Shown piece by piece: positions 1-6,022 of a stretch of DNA of 18,753 nt. The stretch is from contig CALWVX010000014.1 of NCBI GenBank assembly GCA_944385065.1, positions 1 through 18,753 of the forward strand, written 5' to 3'. The DNA comes from an uncultured Oscillospiraceae bacterium. GTDB taxonomy: Bacteria; Bacillota; Clostridia; Oscillospirales; Oscillospiraceae. The notes beneath the pieces are model-generated. The model was given only the letters and a program-made list of their open reading frames with translations, did no database searches and was not told where the DNA came from. The stretch's first letter is position 1; the number at the start of each line of letters is the position of its first letter. A program made the position numbers and the translations under genes.

Positions 1-651
1 ATTCGGCAGCTCCGGGCCGACGCCTATGTCCGCCCCAACGAGGGGGAGCGGAAGGTGTACTGGCTGGAAGGGGCCGATCGGATGAACCCCTCCGCCCAGA
101 ATGCCATGCTCAAGCTGCTGGAGGAGGGCCCGCCCTATGCCGCTTTTCTGCTGCTGGCGGAGAATTCCGGCGGGGTGCTGCAGACCATTTGCTCCCGCTG
201 TGAGGAGCTGCCGCTCTCCCCTGTGCCCCCCGGTGAGTGCGAGGCATGGCTGAAAAAACAGTTCCCCGACAAGGACCCCGGGCAGGTACGGCGGGCATCT
301 CAGAACTGCCAGGGTATTCTGGGCCGGGCAGTGGAGGAGCTGAAGGATGCCGGCGGCCGTCTGGAGCGCGCCCGGAGAGCGGAAAGCCTGGCCCAGGTTT
401 TGGAGACGGGAGACGAGCTCCAGGTCATGAAAGCCGCTCAGGAATTGGAAAAGGGCGGACGGGAGGACCTGCCCGCGTTTCTGGACGCTCTGGAGGAGGA
501 GCTGGGTAAGCGCCTGCTTCGGGGAGGAGACCGCAGGCGGCTGTTGAAAGGGGTGCAGCTGGTCCGGCAGCTGCGTCAGGCCGCTCAGCTCAATGCCAAC
601 GCGGGACAGCTGGCCGGCTGGCTGTGCGCGGGACTGTTTGTAGAAAATTAG
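1..651 (+). CDS. holB: DNA polymerase III subunit delta' (5' truncated by window edge)
   Basis: The reading frame is open from base 1 to a TAG at 649-651, giving the last 216 residues; the N-terminal Walker A part lies outside the window. The delta' subunit is part of the clamp loader that opens and places the beta sliding clamp at primed DNA. Visible family marks are KVYWLEGADRM (Walker-B-like strand and following helix), AQNAMLKLLEEGPP (the family's NALLKTLEEPP signature) and ICSRCEEL, which carries the conserved SRC motif used for ATP sensing across subunits. The C-terminal half is a helical, Lys/Arg/Glu-rich collar region. ricT follows 74 bp downstream on the same strand, the order known from many Firmicutes (holB-yaaT). 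The stop codon lies inside a heptad repeat remnant. The identification rests on motifs and context. Confidence 0.9.
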   Translation: MRQLRADAYVRPNEGERKVYWLEGADRMNPSAQNAMLKLLEEGPPYAAFLLLAENSGGVLQTICSRCEELPLSPVPPGECEAWLKKQFPDKDPGQVRRASQNCQGILGRAVEELKDAGGRLERARRAESLAQVLETGDELQVMKAAQELEKGGREDLPAFLDALEEELGKRLLRGGDRRRLLKGVQLVRQLRQAAQLNANAGQLAGWLCAGLFVEN

Positions 652-667
652 GAATTTGGAGTTGCCG
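647..667. repeat. Heptad repeat remnant at holB stop
   Basis: Two consecutive 7-mers, ATTAGGA and ATTTGGA, then a degenerate third (GTTGCCG), start at 647. The first provides the holB stop codon TAG. The same heptad style occurs as five units in the parA-parB spacer (16133-16167), which suggests a dispersed small repeat family. Two clear units are thin evidence alone. Confidence 0.35.
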
Positions 668-725
668 AACTGCGCATTCCCAACGGATTAGTTTCTTCCA
701 TCCTGATCGGCAAGAAGGAGGCACT

Positions 726-1934
726 ATGATCGAAATTATCAGCGTCCGCTTTAAAAGCGGCGGAAAACAATATTATTTCAACCCCAACGGAGCACAGTTT
801 CAGGAGGGCGACGGGGTAATTGTGGAGACCACCCGGGGGCAGGAGTATGCTCAGTGTGTCCAGGGCAATACCATGATCGATGAGATTGAGCTCACCGCGC
901 CCCTGCGTCCGGTGGTGCGCCCCGCCACGCCGGAGGACCTGGAGACGATGGAGAAAAACAAAGAGCGGGAGAAGAAGGCCATGGCCATCTGCCAGCAGAA
1001 GATTGCCGAGCATGGTCTGGAGATGAAGCTGGTCAGCGCGGAGTACAGCTTTGACGGAAGCAAGGTGCTCTTTTTCTTCACGTCGGAGGGCCGGGTGGAT
1101 TTCCGGGCCCTGGTGAAGGATCTGGCCAGCACAATTCATGCCCGGATTGAGCTGCGGCAGATCGGCGTCCGGGACGAGGCAAAGATGCTGGGCGGGTTGG
1201 GCATCTGCGGAAAGCCCTTCTGCTGTGCCCAGTTCCTGGACGAGTTTCAGCCGGTGTCCATCAAGATGGCCAAGACCCAGAATCTGTCCTTGAACCCCAC
1301 CAAAATTTCGGGCACCTGCGGGCGGCTGATGTGCTGCCTGAAATATGAGCAGGAGGCCTATGAGGATCTGGTGAAACGGTCCCCCAAGCAGGAGTCCTTT
1401 GTGGAAACTCCCGACGGGGCGGGCACTGTGTCTTCGGTCAATCTGCTGCGGCAGACGGTGCAGGTGCGGCTGGATTCCGCCCCGGAGAGCCCGAAAACCT
1501 ACCATAACAGCGAGCTGAACGTCATCCGCAACGGAAAGGGAAAACGGCCCGAGGGCTATGTGGAGCCGCCGCTGTCCCAGCTGGCGCAGCTGCGCCGCCC
1601 GTCGGAGGAGCGGCAGGAGGCGGAGGAGGACCGTCTGGCTGCCGCGCTGGAGGCGGCCTTCCCGGAGCCCGTCCAGGAGCAGCCCCAGGAGGAGGAGCAG
1701 CCTGCCCGGCGTTCCGGCGGCCGAAACCGCCGTCGCCGCGGAAAAGGAGAAGGGGGAGGCCAGGAGGCCCAGGCCCATTCTCCGGCTCCGGAGCGGAAGC
1801 GAGCAGAGCCCCAGCAGTCTCAGGAGAGAGGCGCGGAAAAAAATGAGGGGGAGAGGAAAGCGCCCGCCCGCCGCCGTCGCCGCCACCGCTCCAAGGGGGG
1901 CGGAAAACCCGCCGCGCCTCAGGGAGAGGGCTGA
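726..1934 (+). CDS. ricT: RicT (YaaT/PSP1-domain) Fe-S regulatory subunit
   Basis: 402 residues. The ATG at 726 is preceded by AAGGAGG four bases upstream, which decides the start over longer in-frame options. Residues about 1-265 are the PSP1/YaaT domain with the family cysteines: GICGKPFCC (Cys161, 166, 167), SGTCGR (Cys198) and LMCC (Cys203, 204). In Bacillus subtilis RicT forms the Y-complex with RicA and RicF, carries [4Fe-4S] clusters and promotes RNase Y-dependent mRNA maturation, sporulation and competence; that role is transferred from the family. From about residue 295 the protein turns into a low-complexity Glu/Gln/Arg tail with Arg-rich runs such as GGRNRRRRGK, probably disordered and possibly RNA-binding. 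It lies 74 bp after holB and 52 bp before the permease gene, so co-transcription is likely. Confidence 0.9.
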   Translation: MIEIISVRFKSGGKQYYFNPNGAQFQEGDGVIVETTRGQEYAQCVQGNTMIDEIELTAPLRPVVRPATPEDLETMEKNKEREKKAMAICQQKIAEHGLEMKLVSAEYSFDGSKVLFFFTSEGRVDFRALVKDLASTIHARIELRQIGVRDEAKMLGGLGICGKPFCCAQFLDEFQPVSIKMAKTQNLSLNPTKISGTCGRLMCCLKYEQEAYEDLVKRSPKQESFVETPDGAGTVSSVNLLRQTVQVRLDSAPESPKTYHNSELNVIRNGKGKRPEGYVEPPLSQLAQLRRPSEERQEAEEDRLAAALEAAFPEPVQEQPQEEEQPARRSGGRNRRRRGKGEGGGQEAQAHSPAPERKRAEPQQSQERGAEKNEGERKAPARRRRRHRSKGGGKPAAPQGEG

Positions 1935-1986
1935 GCGGAAGTTCCAGCCGGCGAAGTGGGCCGGGTTTTGACAGGGAGAGAGAAAA

Positions 1987-2931
1987 ATGGATGGATTTAT
2001 CAATGCGGTCTCCGCCTGCGCGGTGCTGCTGCTGCTCATGTCGGTGGGCTACCTCATGGGCCGGGCCGGCTGGATGACCGCAAAAGAGAAAAAGTTTCTC
2101 AGCAAGTACATTGTCAATATCGCCGTCCCCTGCAACTGCGTGGTGGGGCTGCTGAATAATCTGAGCCACGATGATCTGATCCAGGCGGGCATCCAGGTGG
2201 TGGCCGGTATTTTGGGTGTGGCGGCCACCCTGCTGCTGTCCGCCGGCGTGGCCTTTCTGCTCCGCCTGCCCCGGGAGCGGATGGGCGTATTTGTGGCCAT
2301 GGCCGGGTTTTCCAACACGCTTTTTATCGGAATTCCGGTGAGCACCCATTTGTTCGGCGAGGTCTGCATGCCCTATGTGATGCTCTACTATCTGGCCAAT
2401 ACCATCTTTGTCCAGTCGGTGGGCATTCTGATCATTGAGCGCTCCGGCACCCGGAAGGAAGCGGGCCGGGGTGTGGCCGGGTTTTTCAAGGATGTGTTTA
2501 CCAAGCCCCCGATTCTGGGTGTGCTGGGGACGATTCTTCTTCTGATTCTGGATCTGCGTCCCCCGGAGATTCTGATGCAGTTTGCCGATTACATCAGCGG
2601 CTCTGTCTCCCCTATGGCGCTGATCTACTGCGGTTTTATTGTCTATGAGGTGGGACTGAAGAATCTGCGCCTGATGCCCGGACTTCCGGTGATGCTGATT
2701 CTGCGTCTGGCGGTGGCTCCGGTGGTGTGCATGGTCTTCTGCATGCTGTTCGGAGTTACCGGACTGGCCCGGGACGTCTTCCTGGTGGAGAGCGCCCTGC
2801 CGGTGGTCACTCAGGTGACCGTGCTGGCGGGAGCTTACGGCGCCGACGAAAAATACGCGGCCACCGGCGCGTGTCTGTCTATCTTCGGCTGCTGTATTTC
2901 TCTGCCGATCCTGATGCTGTTGATCAGCTGA
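1987..2931 (+). CDS. AEC-family (auxin efflux carrier-like) membrane transporter
   Basis: 314 residues, almost entirely hydrophobic, with about ten predicted transmembrane segments in two halves separated by a hydrophilic stretch near residues 145-170. The N-terminus (INAVSACAVLLLLMSVGYLMGRAGW, a lysine-rich loop, then SKYIVNIAVPC) matches the start of AEC permeases, where the conserved proline-containing helix follows the first loop. The mid-part GFSNTLFIGIPV is the family's G-N-P type helix break. AEC proteins export or exchange small organic anions such as malate; the substrate here cannot be read from sequence. The ATG follows a purine-rich AGGGAGAG. The gene ends just before a bidirectional terminator. 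No signature separates malate from other substrates. Confidence 0.85.
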   Translation: MDGFINAVSACAVLLLLMSVGYLMGRAGWMTAKEKKFLSKYIVNIAVPCNCVVGLLNNLSHDDLIQAGIQVVAGILGVAATLLLSAGVAFLLRLPRERMGVFVAMAGFSNTLFIGIPVSTHLFGEVCMPYVMLYYLANTIFVQSVGILIIERSGTRKEAGRGVAGFFKDVFTKPPILGVLGTILLLILDLRPPEILMQFADYISGSVSPMALIYCGFIVYEVGLKNLRLMPGLPVMLILRLAVAPVVCMVFCMLFGVTGLARDVFLVESALPVVTQVTVLAGAYGADEKYAATGACLSIFGCCISLPILMLLIS

Positions 2932-2953
2932 GAGGCGAAACGATAAAAAAGCT

Positions 2954-2980
2954 AGGGCCGCCCATCCGGGCGGCCCTTTT
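2954..2980. terminator. Bidirectional intrinsic terminator
   Basis: A perfect 10-bp stem (AGGGCCGCCC at 2954-2963 pairing with 2968-2977) has a four-base loop. It is followed by T's on the plus strand, and A's at 2945-2950 give a T-run on the minus strand. It sits between the convergent permease and GH3 genes and can serve both. Confidence 0.9.
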
Positions 2981-2988
2981 CAGTTCCA

Positions 2989-4164
2989 TTACAGCAGTCC
3001 CAGGTCGTATTTCCACCCCAGCACCCGGGCGGCGGCCTGATCGATTTGATCAGGGGAGAGAACCCCCTCCTCCAGGGCCTGGAGCACCTGGGGAATCTGG
3101 GCGGTGAAATCAGTGGTCACCACCATGTCGTTGCCCGCCTGCAGAGCCAGCACTGCCGCCGACCCTTCCCGGGCATACTGGTCGATGGCGTCCATGGCCA
3201 GATCATCGGTCAGAATCACGCCCTGAAAATCCAGCTCCTCCCGGAGAATCCGGTGGACCTCCGGGGACAGTGAGGCGGGCAGATCCGGATCCATGCAGGC
3301 GACAATGTTGTGGCTGACCAGCACACTGTCCGCGCCGGCGGTGATGCCCGCCTGGAAGGGGAGAAAATCGACCGTCTCGAAGGTCTCCAGGGGCCGCTGA
3401 TCCAGGGCGATCCCGGTGTGGGTGTCCCGGTTGTTTCCGTAGCCGGGGAAATGCTTCAGCACCGAGCCGATGCCGCAGTCCTCCATGGCGCCCACCACCT
3501 CGGTTACATATTGGGCGGTGGCCTGGGCGTTCTCTCCCAGTGTCCGGTCGTGGATGAAGTCCTCCAGGTCGGTGGAAACGTCGGCCACCGGAGCAAAATT
3601 CACGTTGATGCCCAGGGAGAGAAGCAGAGCGCTTTTTTGCCGGGCATCTTCCGCAAAGATCCCATCCCCGCCGAGGGAGGCCAGCTCCTGAGGCGACTGG
3701 AAGCGGTGGGGGGCCAGTTGAGGATTGGAGCTCACCCGCACCACCGTGCCCCCCTCCTCATCCACGCCGATCAGCAGAGGGACGCGAGCGGCCCGCTGAT
3801 AGGAGGAAATGGCTTCCATAACCTCTTCCTGGGACTTGTCCCGAAAGTCCCGGCCAAAGAGAAGGTACCCCCCCAGGTGGTACTGCTCCGCCAGAGCGGC
3901 GGCATCCCCCGTCGGGCAGCGGGCGAAAAACAGCTGGCCCACCTTCTCCTCCAGAGTCATGGAGGATAAAAGCCGGTCAATTGCCTCCTGACGGGGGTCC
4001 GGTTCGGGCTGAGGCGGCAGAATGGGTTCCGGCTGAAAAACCGGCAGGTCGGAGCTGGAGGCGCAGCTGCTTTCCCCAGAAACAGAAGCGCTGCCGGGAG
4101 AGGGAGCAGAGGCGCAGCCGGCCAGCAGCAGGAAGACCAGCAGCAGGCTCCATATTTTTTTCAT
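2989..4164 (-). CDS. nagZ: GH3 family beta-N-acetylhexosaminidase lipoprotein (NagZ/YbbD type)
   Basis: 391 residues. The N-terminus MKKIWSLLLVFLLLAGC is a lipoprotein signal peptide with lipobox LAGC, so Cys17 should be lipidated and the enzyme displayed outside the membrane. A Ser/Pro-rich linker (18-58) precedes the GH3 barrel. KHFPGYG (227-233) followed by RDTHTG (His239) is the NagZ loop whose histidine acts as general acid/base, and VILTDDLAM near 316-324 carries the nucleophilic aspartate. The family removes N-acetylglucosamine from muropeptides, so a role in wall turnover or recycling is inferred. GAGGTG lies upstream of the ATG. It follows the FAH gene by 19 bp and ends at a bidirectional terminator. 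The length is close to single-domain family members and no damage is visible. Confidence 0.9.
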   Translation of the reverse strand: MKKIWSLLLVFLLLAGCASAPSPGSASVSGESSCASSSDLPVFQPEPILPPQPEPDPRQEAIDRLLSSMTLEEKVGQLFFARCPTGDAAALAEQYHLGGYLLFGRDFRDKSQEEVMEAISSYQRAARVPLLIGVDEEGGTVVRVSSNPQLAPHRFQSPQELASLGGDGIFAEDARQKSALLLSLGINVNFAPVADVSTDLEDFIHDRTLGENAQATAQYVTEVVGAMEDCGIGSVLKHFPGYGNNRDTHTGIALDQRPLETFETVDFLPFQAGITAGADSVLVSHNIVACMDPDLPASLSPEVHRILREELDFQGVILTDDLAMDAIDQYAREGSAAVLALQAGNDMVVTTDFTAQIPQVLQALEEGVLSPDQIDQAAARVLGWKYDLGLL

Positions 4165-4183
4165 AGGGCACCTCAGAAAATAT

Positions 4184-5050
4184 TCAGCAGAAAGTATTGC
4201 ACAGGGTCCCGATCCCCTGAATGGTGATTTCCACCTGATCGCCGGCCTTCAGCCACTGTTTCCGGTCGGCGGGCCAGCCCTGCATGACCCCCTGGGGAGT
4301 GCCGGTGAAAATCAGATCGCCGGGCAGGAGGGTGAAGTGGTGGGACAGGTCGGCGATGATCCGGGCCAGGGGGAAGATCATGTCGGAGGTATTGGAGGAC
4401 TGGCGCAGTTCCCCATTGACCCGGCTGGAGATGTCCAGATGATCCGGATCCAGCTCGCCGGCGGGGACCAGACAGGGGCCGATGGGGGCAAAGCCGTCGA
4501 AAGTTTTGGACAGCAGCCACTGGCCGCCCCGGGCAAACTGCAGGTCCCGGGTGGATAGATCATTGCCGCAGGTGTATCCGAACACATAGTCCAGCGCCCT
4601 CTCCTGCGGCACGTCCCGGGCCGGTTTTCCCATTACAGCTACTAATTCTGCCTCGTAATCATACTCTTTGTAATCGGCGGGCAGAGTAATTTCTTCTCCA
4701 TGGGCAGCCAGAGCATTGGAAAATTTGTTGAACAGCACCGGAGCAGGGGGCAGGGGAAGGTCGCACTCCCTGGCGTGCTGCCGGTAGTTCAGGCCAATGC
4801 ACAGGATGCGGCCGGGTCTGGTGACTACCGGGGCAAGGCGAACCCCTTCAGCGGGGAGAAGGCAGACAGGGTCCTGGGCCAGGGGTCCCAGCAGGCGCAG
4901 TCCGGCCTCTCCCAGGGCGATAAGAGCCTCCATATGCTCCGGGACGGTACACCCGCGCCGGGTGGCCTCGGCGGCGGCGTCCACAATGCCGGACGGAGTC
5001 TGAAGCCCCAGAGCGGGGCTCCCGTTGCGCCAGAATTGAATCAGCTGCAT
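4184..5050 (-). CDS. Fumarylacetoacetate hydrolase (FAH) family protein
   Basis: 288 residues. After a short N-terminal domain (1-75), the catalytic FAH fold starts at RPGRILCIGLNYRQHARE. Metal-ligand candidates are Glu123 and Glu125 in DYEAELVAVMGK and Asp154 in YTCGNDLSTRD. SKTFDGFAPIGP (171-182), FTGTPQGV and the C-terminal GIGTLCN are also family marks. Members cleave or isomerise beta-diketo acids, for example fumarylpyruvate hydrolase, HpcE-type isomerase/decarboxylase and oxaloacetate decarboxylase. No catabolic neighbours are present, so the substrate cannot be assigned. The ATG has AAAGGAG upstream on the minus strand. It is first of a two-gene unit with the GH3 lipoprotein; no functional link between the two is evident. 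Confidence 0.88.
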   Translation of the reverse strand: MQLIQFWRNGSPALGLQTPSGIVDAAAEATRRGCTVPEHMEALIALGEAGLRLLGPLAQDPVCLLPAEGVRLAPVVTRPGRILCIGLNYRQHARECDLPLPPAPVLFNKFSNALAAHGEEITLPADYKEYDYEAELVAVMGKPARDVPQERALDYVFGYTCGNDLSTRDLQFARGGQWLLSKTFDGFAPIGPCLVPAGELDPDHLDISSRVNGELRQSSNTSDMIFPLARIIADLSHHFTLLPGDLIFTGTPQGVMQGWPADRKQWLKAGDQVEITIQGIGTLCNTFC

Positions 5051-5093
5051 GAAAGATCGCTCCTTTTATGTGGGATTGGGGGGATGTATCTTC

Positions 5094-5122
5094 ATGGTAA
5101 CACATCCGCCCGCCTCCCGCAA
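5094..5122 (-). promoter_or_regulatory. Possible promoter for the FAH-nagZ unit
   Basis: Minus-strand TTGCGG (5117-5122) and TACCAT (5094-5099) are separated by 17 bp, upstream of the FAH ribosome binding site. Both boxes deviate from sigma-A consensus, so this is a weak call. Confidence 0.35.
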
Positions 5123-5136
5123 GAAAAACAGCGGCG

Positions 5137-5159
5137 AAAACGCAGGCCAGAGGCCTGCG
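5137..5159 (-). terminator. Intrinsic terminator after the SOR-like gene
   Basis: An 8-bp perfect stem (CGCAGGCC at 5141-5148 with 5152-5159) has loop AGA and reads into TTTT on the minus strand (5140-5137), just past the stop of the SOR-like gene. T's on the other side (5161-5164) mean it could also act on plus-strand transcripts. Confidence 0.75.
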
Positions 5160-5162
5160 CTT

Positions 5163-5537
5163 TTACGGTTCCGACGCCCAGAACCCGTGTATATTGCAGT
5201 AGGCGTAGGCGGCCACCACCTGCGCCCCCTCCGGCAGCAGAAAGACAGCCTGCGGCTCCCGGCCGGGAGACAGAAAGCGGCACTGTCTGCTGTCCATACA
5301 CTCCAGCACAATCCACTGGATATAGTGGACGGACAGCATGGGGTGGGCCCGGCTGCCCACCCGGACCGTGACTTTGTTTCCGTCAATGGACAGAATGGGG
5401 ATATGGACCTCCGGCGCGCCGCCGCCGGAACCGGAGGCCAGCGGCCGCATCCGCCGTCCGCAGGAAAAAATGGGGATGCCGAAGTCATTCATGAAGGTGA
5501 CGACTTCACTGTGAGGGGCAGCGGCGTAAAAGTTCAT
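5163..5537 (-). CDS. Superoxide reductase (desulfoferrodoxin)-like protein lacking a complete centre I
   Basis: 124 residues. The C-terminal part matches the superoxide reductase domain. All five expected ligands of the catalytic mononuclear iron are present: His45 (EVHIPIL), His65 (AHPML), His71 (VHYIQWI), and Cys114 and His117 in AYCNIHGFW. Family enzymes reduce superoxide to hydrogen peroxide without releasing oxygen, a common defence in anaerobes. In two-iron desulfoferrodoxins the N-terminus carries CxxC and a CC pair for a rubredoxin-like centre; here the first is replaced (FYAAAPHSEVV) and only Cys26 remains in FSCGRRM, so that centre should not form. The domain length and spacing are otherwise kept. 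The ATG has GGAG nine bases upstream, and a terminator follows the stop. This is a one-iron enzyme derived from a two-iron ancestor, or possibly an inactive homologue. Confidence 0.8.
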   Translation of the reverse strand: MNFYAAAPHSEVVTFMNDFGIPIFSCGRRMRPLASGSGGGAPEVHIPILSIDGNKVTVRVGSRAHPMLSVHYIQWIVLECMDSRQCRFLSPGREPQAVFLLPEGAQVVAAYAYCNIHGFWASEP

Positions 5538-5604
5538 GGTGCAATACTCCTCTCCCGCAAATTCTGGATTATCTTATGCGGAGGAGCGGAGCGGTGACAG
5601 CGCG

Positions 5605-5637
5605 AAAAGCGGGCCCCATACAGATGGGGCCCGCTTT
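5605..5637. terminator. Strong hairpin, probable distal aspS terminator
   Basis: GCGGGCCCCAT (5609-5619) pairs perfectly with 5624-5634 around loop ACAG, extended by A-T pairs to about 14 bp. On the minus strand it runs into CTTTTCGC. It lies between the SOR-like gene and the aspS repeat field. A related CCCCAT...ATGGGG hairpin recurs at 5680-5696 (imperfect) and 5920-5938. Confidence 0.6.
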
Positions 5638-5656
5638 CGGGAATCAGAGAGAATAC

Positions 5657-5792
5657 GGAAATTTACGGCGCAAAAGCGCCGCCCCATCTGCGATGGGAAC
5701 CCTTTGTGGATGACAGAGGAAGTTAATCCTGGTCAGAGGGCTCTTCTTTCCGGGTGACGGACAGGCTCAGCTCATCCAGCTGCTTGTCATCC
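5657..5792. repeat. Copy A of a 136-bp direct repeat (aspS 3' end plus downstream hairpins)
   Basis: This stretch aligns without gaps to 5887-6022, offset by exactly 230 bp. I count 13 mismatches over 136 bases, so about 90% identity. It includes a duplicate of the last codons of aspS and the flanking GGCGC and CCCCAT hairpins. It ends exactly at TGTCATCC, after which the sequence departs from aspS. It is an ancient partial duplication. Confidence 0.85.
5723..5791 (-). pseudogene. Duplicated fragment of the aspS 3' end (22 codons plus stop)
   Basis: Minus-strand translation gives DDKQLDELSLSVTRKEE then PSDQD and stop. Only one residue differs from the real AspRS C-terminus (SSDQD), although several bases differ. 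It has no start or ribosome binding site and is only the tail of the gene, so it is a fragment carried in the 136-bp repeat and not an expressed gene. Confidence 0.8.
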
Positions 5793-5886
5793 CCCCGCAA
5801 AATGCAGGCATTTTGCGGGGACCCGGGGGAATCAAAATGCTCGGGCGAAGTGAATTCGCCCTGCGCAATTTCCGCCGCTCTGCGGC
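5793..5886. repeat. Hairpin cluster between the two aspS-tail repeats
   Basis: Three strong palindromes sit in about 100 bp. CCCCGCAAAATG pairs with CATTTTGCGGGG around loop CAGG; GGGCGAA pairs with TTCGCCC around GTGAA; and ATTTCCGCCG pairs with CGGCGGAAAT around CTCTG, extending slightly into copy B. No coding capacity is evident. The density exceeds what terminators need and resembles intergenic palindromic repeat elements. Confidence 0.7.
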
Positions 5887-6022
5887 GGAAATTTACGGCG
5901 CAAAGGCGCCGCCCCATCTGTGATGGGGCCCCTTTGTGGATGACAAAAAAGGTTAATCCTGATCAGAAGACTCTTCTTTCCGGGTGACGGACAGACTCAG
6001 CTCGTCCAGCTGCTTGTCATCC
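5887..6022. repeat. Copy B of the 136-bp direct repeat, overlapping the true aspS 3' end
   Basis: This is the partner of 5657-5792. It contains the functional aspS stop (5953-5955) and, downstream of it on the minus strand, hairpins GCCCCATC/GATGGGGC (5920-5938) and GGCGC/GCGCC. The latter two could act as RNA 3'-end stabilisers or weak terminators for aspS. Confidence 0.85.

Noticed and set aside
1945..1976. Terminator between ricT and the AEC permease
   Set aside because: CCGGC/GCCGG with TTTT is only a 5-bp stem; too weak to call.
648..2039. Minus-strand frame of 463 codons opposite ricT
   Set aside because: Shadow of ricT; low-complexity translation, no ribosome binding site, and ricT has clear family motifs.
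5657..6022. CRISPR-like repeats
   Set aside because: Only two long, diverged copies containing a gene end, with one spacer; not an array.
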